From: Chitinophaga qingshengii
Lineage (GTDB): Bacteria > Bacteroidota > Bacteroidia > Chitinophagales > Chitinophagaceae
Assembly: GCF_014529935.1 (NCBI RefSeq)
Contig: NZ_JACVFC010000003.1
Span: forward strand, 62,001-126,000
Direction: 5' to 3'
Length of the DNA stretch: 64,000 nt
Below, in pieces: positions 42,510-49,836 of the stretch (position 1 is its first letter; every line of letters starts with the position of its first letter). Below the pieces are notes generated by a model. The model saw nothing but the letters and a program-made list of their open reading frames with translations, made no database searches and was not told the DNA's origin. The translations under genes and the position numbers were made by a program.

Positions 42510-42517
42510 CAAAGCTA
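42510..42517 (-). promoter_or_regulatory. -7 promoter element of the VOC gene
   Basis: The minus strand reads TAGCTTTG, an exact TAnnTTTG match, 18 bp before the ATG at 42492. No -33 TTG is seen at 19 bp. Confidence 0.42.
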
Positions 42518-42636
42518 ACCCGGATATGCTACTTTAGAAGGGGGCGTTTACGTCAATTAACAGGCAGTTTGCGGCAGCAGAGCGCTATTTTATACTTATT
42601 TCCCTATCTTCAGCGTCAGCCTTTAATTCGAGCAAC

Positions 42637-43539
42637 ATGGACCCATCCAGAAACGCCATTCCTTTTTACGACGATATCAATGCATTCTTTGCCAGTACAC
42701 CGTTTCCACATCGGACAAACAACCCGGACCTGTTTTGTTTCCGGTCGGACAAACGTGCGCATGCGGAGGAGTTTTATAAGCCTCCCTTCAGAAGGTCGTT
42801 TTATTTTATGGCGTTGATGAATAATGTGGGCGATTCCGGTATTGTGTATGACAACAGTAACGCTATGCGTATGAACAGTTCACTGGTATTTCAGGCGCCG
42901 GGTCTGCTTTCCAGCTTTCATCGCAATACCAGGTCATCGGGGTATCTGATCTATTTTAAGCTACCCTGCTTTTCTTTTTTCAGGCCGGATTTTGAACAAC
43001 AGTTCCCTTTTTTTGATGTACAGCAAACGCATTTTTATGAACTGTCGCAGCAACAATATAATGAGTTGGCTCCGGCGTTTGAAGATATTTTTACGGCTTA
43101 CGAAAATGCGGACGACAAAAAACATACTGTTGCCAGTTTGAAGATACTGGCGGTGCTATACCAGATAAAAGCGTTCGTGCAGTTGTCGCAGCAGCAGGAC
43201 CGTATCACCAAACCGGAGTCGGTTTTACTGAAACAATTTATGCAGCTGGTCAATGATAATTATATAGAAAAAAGAACGGTGAATGAGTATGCAGACATGC
43301 TGGCCGTTACGCCCAAATATCTCTCAGAATATATAAAAAACGCCACCGGTAAAAATGCCCTGGCTTTAATTCACCAGCGGATAGTAGCGGAAGCGAAGTC
43401 ACTGGTGCTGCATACAGACCTGGATATTGCCGAAATATGCTACCAGCTTAATTTCTCAGACCCGGCCAACTTTAATAAGTTCTTCAAAAAAAATGTTGGC
43501 GCCACGCCACTGGAGTTCAGAAATAACCACAACGGATAA
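42637..43539 (+). CDS. AraC-family transcriptional regulator
   Basis: 300 residues. The N-terminal cupin-like sensor (about 25-170, with FYKPPFRRSFYFMALMN and SSLVFQAPGLLSSF) resembles AraC_binding domains. The C-terminal double HTH spans about 195-297: KRTVNEYADMLAVTPKYLSE and LDIAEICYQLNFSDPANFNK, then FFKKNVGATPLEFR. The next gene, 88 bp downstream in the same direction, is an alpha/beta hydrolase with its own -7 element and is the likeliest target. Ligand unknown. Confidence 0.88.
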   Translation: MDPSRNAIPFYDDINAFFASTPFPHRTNNPDLFCFRSDKRAHAEEFYKPPFRRSFYFMALMNNVGDSGIVYDNSNAMRMNSSLVFQAPGLLSSFHRNTRSSGYLIYFKLPCFSFFRPDFEQQFPFFDVQQTHFYELSQQQYNELAPAFEDIFTAYENADDKKHTVASLKILAVLYQIKAFVQLSQQQDRITKPESVLLKQFMQLVNDNYIEKRTVNEYADMLAVTPKYLSEYIKNATGKNALALIHQRIVAEAKSLVLHTDLDIAEICYQLNFSDPANFNKFFKKNVGATPLEFRNNHNG

Positions 43540-43590
43540 ATATACCATTCGAAACGGTTTTTGAACCAAAGGCGGGGCAGATAGCCGGTT

Positions 43591-43598
43591 TATCTTTG
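43591..43598 (+). promoter_or_regulatory. -7 promoter element of the alpha/beta hydrolase gene
   Basis: TATCTTTG is an exact TAnnTTTG match, 29 bp before the ATG at 43628. A TTTG lies 27 bp upstream, wider than the usual spacing. This fits an activator-dependent promoter controlled by the adjacent AraC regulator. Confidence 0.45.
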
Positions 43599-43627
43599 TG
43601 AGGAAGTTTAAAACAAAACAAATCACG

Positions 43628-44434
43628 ATGAAAACAACCTACTCAAAAGACGGCACCAAACTGGCCTACAATGTAACCGGCAAAGGTCCGGCCCTGATCT
43701 TTATTACCGGCGCTACCTGCTACCGGCAGTTTAAACCGGTGTTGTATGATGCCTCCGTTTTCTCCACAGCGTTTACCGTATACAGTTATGACCGCCGGGG
43801 AAGGGGCGATAGTGGTAATACACTGCCTTACGCCGTAGAGCGGGAGATAGAAGATATTGAAGCGATGATTGACGCGGCAGGAGGCCAGGCCTATTTATAT
43901 GGCCATTCTTCCGGCGCTATTCTGGCGCTGAGTGCCGCGCTGGCGTTGGGAGACAAAGTCAGCAAACTGGTGATGTACGATGCTGCCTATTCGCCTGATG
44001 AAGTGTATAAAGAAGAATTTGCAGGCTTTAGCCAGGGATTGTATCAATTATTGGAAGAAGGTAAAAACCAGGAGGCTATTACCAGTTTCCTGGAAGGCAT
44101 TGGTATTCCGCAGGAAGCATTTGCTGAATTTTACCCCGACTGGCAAACGATGGTAGACCTGGCGCCTACGCTGGCCTATGACACTACACTGGCTTGTACC
44201 CTGGTGCCGGCAGCAGCGGCAGCAACCCTTACAACACCCACACAAATCATTGTCGGCGAAAAAAGCCCGGCATCCATGGCGGTAGTCGCGCAACAGTTAA
44301 AAGCGGCTATACCACATGCGGTTTGCACAGTCGCTAAAGGCCAGGACCATATGGCAGCTCCGGAAGTGGTGTTGCCTGTTCTTACCGCATTTCTTCAACC
44401 TCAAACGGAACACCATGGCACAAAAAACAATTAA
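43628..44434 (+). CDS. Alpha/beta-hydrolase
   Basis: 268 residues, cytoplasmic. Start 43628 (MKTTYSKDGTKLAYN) gives the usual beta-hairpin opening. The codon at 43598 would start inside the promoter element. The nucleophile elbow is GHSSG with Ser94. YSYDRRGRGDSG (53-64) is the typical post-strand-4 loop of the family. The C-terminal GQDHMAAPE supplies the catalytic histidine. The acid position, usually Asp in a VGxxD loop, reads VGEKSP, so the acid may be Glu or lie elsewhere. Substrate unknown. The last 20 bp overlap the DUF1905 gene, so translation is probably coupled. Confidence 0.84.
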   Translation: MKTTYSKDGTKLAYNVTGKGPALIFITGATCYRQFKPVLYDASVFSTAFTVYSYDRRGRGDSGNTLPYAVEREIEDIEAMIDAAGGQAYLYGHSSGAILALSAALALGDKVSKLVMYDAAYSPDEVYKEEFAGFSQGLYQLLEEGKNQEAITSFLEGIGIPQEAFAEFYPDWQTMVDLAPTLAYDTTLACTLVPAAAAATLTTPTQIIVGEKSPASMAVVAQQLKAAIPHAVCTVAKGQDHMAAPEVVLPVLTAFLQPQTEHHGTKNN

Positions 44435-44687
44435 GATCCAGACAAAACTGGTATCCGATCCGGGTAAAGGCTCCTGGACCTACATCGTTTGGGATGGTGT
44501 GGCAGCGGCTTTCGGTTCCCGGAAAGCGGTCAAGGTCCGCGGTAGCATCGACGGTCACCAAATAGAAAATGCATTTTTACCCCTGAAAGATGGAACCCAC
44601 CTCATGGGCGTAAATGCCAAAGTACGTAAGGTTATTGGCAAAGAAGCAGGGGATGAAGTGCGTGTAGAAATCTATGGGAAGCTTTGA
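44415..44687 (+). CDS. DUF1905-domain protein
   Basis: 90 residues from ATG 44415, inside the 3' end of the hydrolase gene. Longer in-frame versions starting at 44316 would add a leader that is merely the hydrolase sequence read in another frame. The protein matches the DUF1905 barrel: SWTYIVWDGVAAAFGSRKAV, VKVRGSIDGHQIENAFLPL, and a C-terminal GKEAGDEVRVEIY. DUF1905 proteins are small beta-barrels often fused or adjacent to YdeI-like proteins, function unknown. It is translationally coupled to the hydrolase. Confidence 0.8.
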   Translation: MAQKTIKIQTKLVSDPGKGSWTYIVWDGVAAAFGSRKAVKVRGSIDGHQIENAFLPLKDGTHLMGVNAKVRKVIGKEAGDEVRVEIYGKL

Positions 44688-44694
44688 CAGCGGA

Positions 44695-45171
44695 CTATTT
44701 AAAAGAAGAAGATATCTTCCCTAAAATATCATCGAACCGCTTTTGCTGATCTACCGGATACCTGATCCGCAGATGGTACTGTACCCCGTTTTTGATAATT
44801 GTTTTGTTGTAGAAGATAAATTCAATACCATCCGTCAAATGGCCACTCATGACATACCATCCGGGTTTGATGGTTTTATAAACGGTACGCGGGTACGATT
44901 TGATGTCCTGCTCATAGTTGGACTGTAATTCAGCCTGCGTGCCGTTACCCCACATTTCAACGCTAACGCCTATATCACGGTCCATATCGGTAGGATACCA
45001 CTGTAGGGTGCCACCGGCTACCAATAAGCCTTCCTTAAAATAATCGGGTAACTGAAGCGTAAAGCCGTTGGCATGGTTATGGGTTTTCCAGGCGGTTTGG
45101 CTTTTGCCGGAAAGGCCGGCAAGGCAAAGCATGGCGGTCAACAACAGGACTAATGAATGTTTGATATACAT
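44695..45171 (-). CDS. Small secreted protein of unknown function
   Basis: 158 residues from ATG 45171, which begins a signal peptide (YIKHSLVLLLTAMLCLAGLS, then GKSQ). An in-frame start 12 codons upstream would bury it. The mature part has HANGFTLQLPDYFKEGLLVA, a strand-rich middle and a C-terminal IRYPVDQQKRFDDILGKISS. This is the layout of PsbP/DUF-type single-domain secreted proteins with a hydrophobic start and a terminal amphipathic helix. No motif indicates activity. Convergent with the DUF1905 gene, with 7 bp between. Confidence 0.68.
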   Translation of the reverse strand: MYIKHSLVLLLTAMLCLAGLSGKSQTAWKTHNHANGFTLQLPDYFKEGLLVAGGTLQWYPTDMDRDIGVSVEMWGNGTQAELQSNYEQDIKSYPRTVYKTIKPGWYVMSGHLTDGIEFIFYNKTIIKNGVQYHLRIRYPVDQQKRFDDILGKISSSFK

Positions 45172-45252
45172 CGGTATGGCGAACAAAGTTTTAGATGATG
45201 GCCGCAAAGATACTACTTTCCTATGTGTAAGTGTATCTACGTAGTCGGCAAA

Positions 45253-45319
45253 TTCCCTGTTTCTACGCTTATTCCCTTCCTTTTCCCTGTTTACTTTTGT
45301 GGGGTAATTAACCGGTTAA
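45253..45319 (+). promoter_or_regulatory. Promoter region of the lectin-peptidase gene
   Basis: An exact -7 element TACTTTTG (45292-45299) lies 65 bp before the ATG. A 10-bp direct repeat TTCCCTGTTT (45253-45262 and 45283-45292, period 30) lies upstream of it. A 12-bp palindrome TTAACCGGTTAA (45308-45319) lies just downstream, where a repressor could block transcription. No -33 TTG at 19 bp. Confidence 0.5.
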
Positions 45320-45364
45320 CCTCAGATACCTTGTATTTCTTCAATTAAATTAACCCTCATTATT

Positions 45365-46438
45365 ATGGACAGACTTCTACCGGGGCAATCCCTCCGGGTG
45401 GGCGATTCATTGACATCCCCCAATAAACAATCTACGTTGATATTGCAAGCCGATGGCAACCTTGTACTGTACCGCGCCGGTAACAGAGCCAGATGGGCCA
45501 CTAATACAGATGGCCGTCAGGTGGAGATACTGGAAATGCAGGGAGATGGGAACCTCGTTATGTACGGACCTGGCCGCAGCTATGTATGGGATACCGCTAC
45601 CGATGCTCATTATGGCGCCTGGTTCATATTACAGGACGACGGCAACCTGGTGGTATATGATACCGATGGCCGTCCGTTATGGTCTTCCGATACCTGGATC
45701 AGACTACATTCTGTAGGATTCAAACCCAGCGTCAATGGTTTTCACTTTAGTAACAATGACTTTCCCGATTGTCCGTTGTTTAAGCTGACACAGCCTATTC
45801 CATTCGGTAAAATTAGTATTCCTATTGGTAACGCTTCTAAAGGCGTCTGCGGCGGAATGGTATTTGCGGCGCGCGACCTTTTTGAGAACAATATGTTACC
45901 ACCAGCCACGAAGGAGTCGCCTTGTAACGATAGTTTGTACCGTTACCTGGTAGATCGCCTGATAGCCAGCTTTAACCTGCCCGGCGGTATCGCCACCTAT
46001 ATGTTCCTGATGAACCCGGAACTGTCGGACCATGAAACCACCGCGAGTAAAATAGGCATCACGCCCAGAGGCAGGGCCTGGCGTATGATCAAACAGGAAT
46101 GGCCCGTGATAAAAAATAAACTGGACAATAACCAGCTGGTTCCTCTGGCACTGATACTGAAAAAATCACTGAACCCCTTCGATCTCGGCGAGAACCATGT
46201 CGTACTGGTGTACGGGTACGAACTGGATGGAACATTCCTTTCCCTCAATGTATATGACCCCAACTTCCCGGATGAAAACAATGCCAGGATCAGTTTTTCA
46301 TTAGCGAGGCCTGAGAATACAACGGAAGTGTTCCGTTCACACGGTTCCAAGCGAATCTGGTGTTTCTTCCAGCCAAGTTATAGCCGTAGCCGGCCTAACT
46401 TTTTAACGGCGACCGGCAGTTTGGTTGCGGATCATTGA
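45365..46438 (+). CDS. Bulb-type mannose-binding lectin fused to a papain-like (C39-like) domain
   Basis: 357 residues, no signal peptide. Residues 1-110 are a B-type (bulb) lectin with three QxDxNxVxY sugar sites, all intact: Q28-D30-N32-V34-Y36, Q59-D61-N63-V65-Y67, and Q90-D92-N94-V96-Y98. Residues about 120-340 look like a cysteine-peptidase fold: GVCGGMVFAARDLF with Cys162, GENHVVLVYGYEL with His278, and LNVYDPNFPD with Asp298/Asn300, the Cys-His-Asp order and spacing of C39/papain-like enzymes. The pairing suggests a glycan-targeted protease, or a toxin or effector delivered by a non-Sec route. Enzymatic activity is inference. It is a single-gene unit. Confidence 0.75.
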   Translation: MDRLLPGQSLRVGDSLTSPNKQSTLILQADGNLVLYRAGNRARWATNTDGRQVEILEMQGDGNLVMYGPGRSYVWDTATDAHYGAWFILQDDGNLVVYDTDGRPLWSSDTWIRLHSVGFKPSVNGFHFSNNDFPDCPLFKLTQPIPFGKISIPIGNASKGVCGGMVFAARDLFENNMLPPATKESPCNDSLYRYLVDRLIASFNLPGGIATYMFLMNPELSDHETTASKIGITPRGRAWRMIKQEWPVIKNKLDNNQLVPLALILKKSLNPFDLGENHVVLVYGYELDGTFLSLNVYDPNFPDENNARISFSLARPENTTEVFRSHGSKRIWCFFQPSYSRSRPNFLTATGSLVADH

Positions 46439-46485
46439 TGACGTTGTCTCTCTCTGCCACGAAGGCGGGTGGAGGCGCATCCGGA

Positions 46486-46509
46486 AACCCAGGGCTAAAG
46501 CCCTGGGTT
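46486..46509. repeat. REP-like palindrome
   Basis: AACCCAGGGCT (46486-46496) and AGCCCTGGGTT (46499-46509) form a perfect 11-bp stem with a 2-base loop, 48 bp after the lectin gene. There is no T tail, so it is not a typical terminator. The compact GC-rich form resembles interspersed palindromes found in many bacterial genomes. Only one copy is seen here. Confidence 0.55.
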
Positions 46510-46617
46510 CCATGGATTGCCTACATCCCACATCTCTCTTCATTCCCCATCTACACCTGTTTTAACATTATTATAACAATTCAATATTTAATTTTCGGCT
46601 TTACAAATTGTCTGAAA

Positions 46618-46650
46618 TTTGACTTCTCCTGAAAGGAGCATTTATATTTT
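46618..46650 (+). promoter_or_regulatory. Candidate promoter for the small ORF at 46692
   Basis: TTTG (46618-46621) and TATATTTT (46643-46650) match the Bacteroidota -33 and -7 elements except for the final base, with 21 bp between. Inside the spacer, CTCCT-GAA-AGGAG (46626-46638) is a small inverted repeat that may be an operator. Confidence 0.45.
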
Positions 46651-46691
46651 TCTATTTGATCTTGTTTTAACGCAATTCAATTTCATCTAGC

Positions 46692-46832
46692 ATGACAAAC
46701 ATTTTAAAAGCCAAAACATTACACCACAGGACCTCTATAATGCCTGTGCCTACGGAAGAAACCACCATTGCTGTTATCAAAGCAAACCTGCTCAGAGCAC
46801 ATTATTCCGGAACAGACGGACCCGCTGAGTAA
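46692..46832 (+). CDS. Candidate 46-residue peptide
   Basis: A short frame, ATG 46692 to TAA 46832, begins MTNILKAKTLHHRTSIMPVP and ends LLRAHYSGTDGPAE. It has no membrane segment or signal peptide. A promoter-like pair lies about 40-75 bp upstream, and the frame sits alone in the 528-bp gap between the lectin gene and the NEW3-domain gene. Its composition (mixed, with a Gly-Thr-Asp-Gly tail) does not match a known peptide family that I can name. It could be a small regulatory protein, a peptide precursor or a chance frame. No codon-bias test was possible. Confidence 0.35.
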   Translation: MTNILKAKTLHHRTSIMPVPTEETTIAVIKANLLRAHYSGTDGPAE

Positions 46833-46966
46833 TTATCCTCCTGATTTAATGATTGTATGACTGCTTCAGTGGCGCTGCTATTGAAGCCAACTGTTATTCC
46901 TAAGGCTGTCTCCGTAGCATGGAGAAAGGCCGTATGCACTATTGTCAAAAACTATCGTTCCATATT

Positions 46967-47794
46967 ATGTTATCGTTATCCAACTACCGGAAAGTTTATT
47001 GTATTTCATTTTTTTGTCTGGCCCTGGCCTTGGGCGCCCATGCACAGAAGGGCAAAGGAAAATCTGCTTTTTCAGCCAGGCTCGTGAATATTGAGTCCAC
47101 CGCGAAGGAGCCGTTTCGTTATAATCTGAGCCTGTCTAACGGCAGCGGGCATACGGAGTTGTATGGTTTAAGAGCGGATGCGCCGGAAGGATGGATGGTG
47201 GCTTTCCGCGCGGAAGGCACCCAGGTGGCCGGTTTGCGCCTGGATTCGGGCAGAACGCAGGATATTTCCCTTGAAATAACGGCCGCGCCTTCAGTGAAGC
47301 CTGGTAAATACAACATCCCGGTGGTGGCCATATCACAGGCCGATACACTCCATGCCGATGTGGAAGCGGTGGTGAAAGGCAGCTATAGCGTAGAACTGAC
47401 GACGCCTACAGGACGATTGAGCGACGATATAACAGAAGGCCGCAGCAGGCAGGTACAGCTGACGGTGAAAAACACCGGTACCCTGCCGCTGGAAGCGCTG
47501 GAGCTTTCAGCCCAGGCGCCGGCTTCCTGGAGCGCCGTATTTGAACCCGCTAAAATTGACCACCTCGATGCAGGTAAAGAACAGCAGGTGACGGTTACAC
47601 TCGGCGTTCCGGATAAAACCATCGCCGGTGACTATGTGACGAATTTTACGGTAAGGAATAATAATGTCAACAGCAATGCGGCTTTCCGCATGACGGTCAA
47701 AACCTCCATGCTGGCCGGTTGGATAGGTACGCTGGTGATCCTGCTGTCGCTGGGCATCGTGTATTACCTGATACGTAAATATGGAAGGAGGTAG
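46967..47794 (+). CDS. NEW3-domain (COG1470-type) membrane-anchored protein
   Basis: 276 residues from ATG 46967, which opens a signal peptide ending LGAHAQ. An in-frame ATG at 46919 adds a polar leader and is less likely. The exported part contains two NPCBM-associated NEW3 beta-sandwiches (about 35-135, with GHTELYGLRADAPEGWMVAF, and about 140-240, with GTLPLEALELSAQAPASWSA). The C-terminal helix WIGTLVILLSLGIVYYLI anchors it in the inner membrane with a basic tail. It lies 2 bp before an ABC ATPase gene and then a permease gene. This trio recurs in bacteria and archaea and suggests an extracytoplasmic adaptor for the transporter. Confidence 0.83.
   Translation: MLSLSNYRKVYCISFFCLALALGAHAQKGKGKSAFSARLVNIESTAKEPFRYNLSLSNGSGHTELYGLRADAPEGWMVAFRAEGTQVAGLRLDSGRTQDISLEITAAPSVKPGKYNIPVVAISQADTLHADVEAVVKGSYSVELTTPTGRLSDDITEGRSRQVQLTVKNTGTLPLEALELSAQAPASWSAVFEPAKIDHLDAGKEQQVTVTLGVPDKTIAGDYVTNFTVRNNNVNSNAAFRMTVKTSMLAGWIGTLVILLSLGIVYYLIRKYGRR
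47785..47792 (+). promoter_or_regulatory. Unusually strong Shine-Dalgarno sequence before the ABC ATPase
   Basis: AAGGAGGT lies 4 bp before the ATG at 47797 and overlaps the stop codon of the NEW3 gene. Such perfect sites are rare in Bacteroidota, where initiation seldom uses Shine-Dalgarno pairing. It may boost the ATPase relative to the upstream gene. Confidence 0.5.
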
Positions 47795-47796
47795 AC

Positions 47797-48777
47797 ATGA
47801 CGACAAATCCTATTATAGAACTGGACAGACTCACCAAAAGTTACGGCACCAAAAAAGCGGTAGATCATCTCTCCCTGAAAGTAAACAAAGGAGAAATATT
47901 TGGTTTGCTGGGACCTAACGGCGCCGGTAAAACCACCACTATCCTGATGATGCTGGGACTGGCAGAACCTACCTCGGGCCAGGCTGTGGTGTGCGGAATC
48001 AATGCTACCCGTAACCCGGTGGGCGTACGGCGGAAAGTAGGCTATCTGCCGGACAGCGCCGGCTTTTATGATAACCTCACGGCATTGGATAACCTGATGT
48101 ATGTCGGCCGCCTTAATGGTATCCCTGAAAAAGATATCCGCTCCCGGGCCCGCAATACCATGGAGATGGTAGGACTGGGAGCAGAAATGCATAAAAAAAC
48201 GGGGGCCTATTCCCGTGGTATGAAACAGCGGCTGGGCCTTGCCGACCTGCTGATCCGTGAGCCGGAGGTGATGATACTTGACGAGCCTACACTGGGAATA
48301 GACCCCGCCGGCATCCGCGAATTTCTCATGCTGATACGGCAACTCAGCCGGCAGCAGGAGCTGACGGTGCTGTTGTCTTCCCATCATCTTCACCAGATGC
48401 AACAGATCTGCGACCGTGTGGGCATCTTCGTAGAAGGGAAATTATTGGCAGAAGGTAATCTTGAAACACTGGCCGGTAACCTGTTCGGAAAGGATTCCTT
48501 TGTGGTACAGGTGTCCCTCAGGGAACCGCTGACAGCGCCAGTGGAAATAGAGCGGCAACTGCTGGCACTGCCCGGCGTCAACAAGGTGTCGATAACGGAA
48601 GGAAACGTGGACATGTCCTGCAGTACGGATATCACACCGGATATTGTCCGCTTTTTTGTACGGAGCGGGTTAAATGTAACCGGCGTACATAAAAAGGAAT
48701 ATGGTTTGGATGAGATCTATCATCGTTTTTTTGAGCAGAATACTAAAAAGTATATTTTGAATGAACAGGCTGTTTAA
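47797..48777 (+). CDS. ABC transporter ATP-binding protein
   Basis: 326 residues. Canonical ABC ATPase of the ABC-2/NosF-like class, with Walker A GPNGAGKTT (about 43-51), signature YSRGMKQRLGL (about 140-150), Walker B VMILDEPTLGID (about 160-171) and the switch His in LLSSHHLHQ (about 195). The C-terminal 90 residues (from about 235) are the extra regulatory domain seen in export-type ATPases of this group. It is translated with the permease: their reading frames overlap by 17 bp. Substrate is unknown. The NEW3 gene upstream is the only clue to partners. Confidence 0.93.
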   Translation: MTTNPIIELDRLTKSYGTKKAVDHLSLKVNKGEIFGLLGPNGAGKTTTILMMLGLAEPTSGQAVVCGINATRNPVGVRRKVGYLPDSAGFYDNLTALDNLMYVGRLNGIPEKDIRSRARNTMEMVGLGAEMHKKTGAYSRGMKQRLGLADLLIREPEVMILDEPTLGIDPAGIREFLMLIRQLSRQQELTVLLSSHHLHQMQQICDRVGIFVEGKLLAEGNLETLAGNLFGKDSFVVQVSLREPLTAPVEIERQLLALPGVNKVSITEGNVDMSCSTDITPDIVRFFVRSGLNVTGVHKKEYGLDEIYHRFFEQNTKKYILNEQAV

Positions 48778-49750
48778 CCTTTTTTCAACCGGAGCGGGCG
48801 TTCCAGGGCCGTTTTGGGTGATGGTGCGCAAAGAGGGAGGAGACCATATCCGTAGCTGGCGGTTTATGGTGATGCTGCTGCTGATCCTGTTTACCTTCCT
48901 CGGTGCGATGTATGTATCGTTGTCGAATATCCGGAGAGTGGTGACAGATTTTAATGATCCGGACCATGTGTTCGTGTATCTGAAATTACTAACCACTTCC
49001 GATAATTCACTGCCTACGTTTTATATTTTTATCAGCTTCCTCGGTCCCTTATTGGGTATCGCACTGGGCTTCGATGCTATTAATTCGGAAAAGAATAATG
49101 GTACATTGGTACGGCTATTGGCGCAGCCGGTATACCGCGATAACCTTTTACTGGCGAAGTTCTACGCTGCGCTCACCATTGTGGGCGTGCTTTTTCTCAG
49201 CCTCGTGTTACTCATGATCGGGGCCGGGCTCCTCATCACCGGTGTGCCGATGGAGGCCGCGGAGCTATTCCGCATCCTGGCGTTTGTGGTGTTGAGCGTG
49301 ATCTATGTGGGATTCTGGCTTAGCCTGTCGATAGCGCTATCCGTGTTGTTTAAACATGCGGCTACCTCTGCGCTCACTGCAATCGGTATCTGGTTGTTCT
49401 TTACGGTGTTTTACCAGCTGATCGTCAATATGGTCGTTAGGACGGTGTTACCCGATCCTGCATCGCTGGCGCCGGAGCAGGTGGTGATTTACAACAATAT
49501 CATTTTGTCCTGGTTCCGCCTGGCGCCCAGCCAGTTGTATACCGATGCTGCTACTACGTTGCTGATGCCTTCAGTGAGAAGCCTGGGACCGTTGACCATG
49601 GAGCAGATGGCCGGCGCTATTCCGGCGCCGCTATCGTTCAGGGAAAGCCTGATGGTGGTATGGCCACAGGTGACAGGGTTGGTAGCCGCTACGGTGGTTT
49701 GTTTTGCCGGCGCGTATTATTTTTTTATGCGCCGGGAAATAAGGACCTGA
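48761..49750 (+). CDS. ABC transporter permease (ABC-2/NosY-like)
   Basis: 329 residues with about six transmembrane helices: FMVMLLLILFTFLGAMYVSL (about 32-50), PTFYIFISFLGPLLGIALGF (about 84-103), then helices near 135, 175, 210 and 300. The sequence after helix 2 (INSEKNNGTLVRLLAQPVYR) is the typical cytoplasmic motif of ABC-2 permeases that meets the ATPase. It ends in a short basic tail. The ATG at 48761 lies inside the ATPase gene (17-bp overlap), which implies coupled translation. Export of an unknown substrate, perhaps an envelope factor, is the family expectation. Confidence 0.9.
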   Translation: MNRLFNLFSTGAGVPGPFWVMVRKEGGDHIRSWRFMVMLLLILFTFLGAMYVSLSNIRRVVTDFNDPDHVFVYLKLLTTSDNSLPTFYIFISFLGPLLGIALGFDAINSEKNNGTLVRLLAQPVYRDNLLLAKFYAALTIVGVLFLSLVLLMIGAGLLITGVPMEAAELFRILAFVVLSVIYVGFWLSLSIALSVLFKHAATSALTAIGIWLFFTVFYQLIVNMVVRTVLPDPASLAPEQVVIYNNIILSWFRLAPSQLYTDAATTLLMPSVRSLGPLTMEQMAGAIPAPLSFRESLMVVWPQVTGLVAATVVCFAGAYYFFMRREIRT

Positions 49751-49787
49751 TTGTGATAGGTGGAGACGCTTCCGGTAAAAGTTTTTA

Positions 49788-49795
49788 TATCTTTG
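49788..49795 (+). promoter_or_regulatory. -7 promoter element of the sensor kinase gene
   Basis: TATCTTTG is an exact TAnnTTTG match, 41 bp before the ATG at 49837. No -33 TTG at the usual spacing. Confidence 0.45.
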
Positions 49796-49836
49796 CCGCG
49801 ATAAAAAAAATCGGGCTGCCCGTATCGCCGTAGTAG

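Noticed and set aside
41971-42537. A 188-codon plus-strand frame opposite the VOC gene
   Set aside because: The minus-strand VOC protein has complete family motifs over the same DNA.
46857-47087. A 76-codon frame overlapping the NEW3 gene start
   Set aside because: It overlaps the NEW3 signal peptide in another frame and has no recognisable features.
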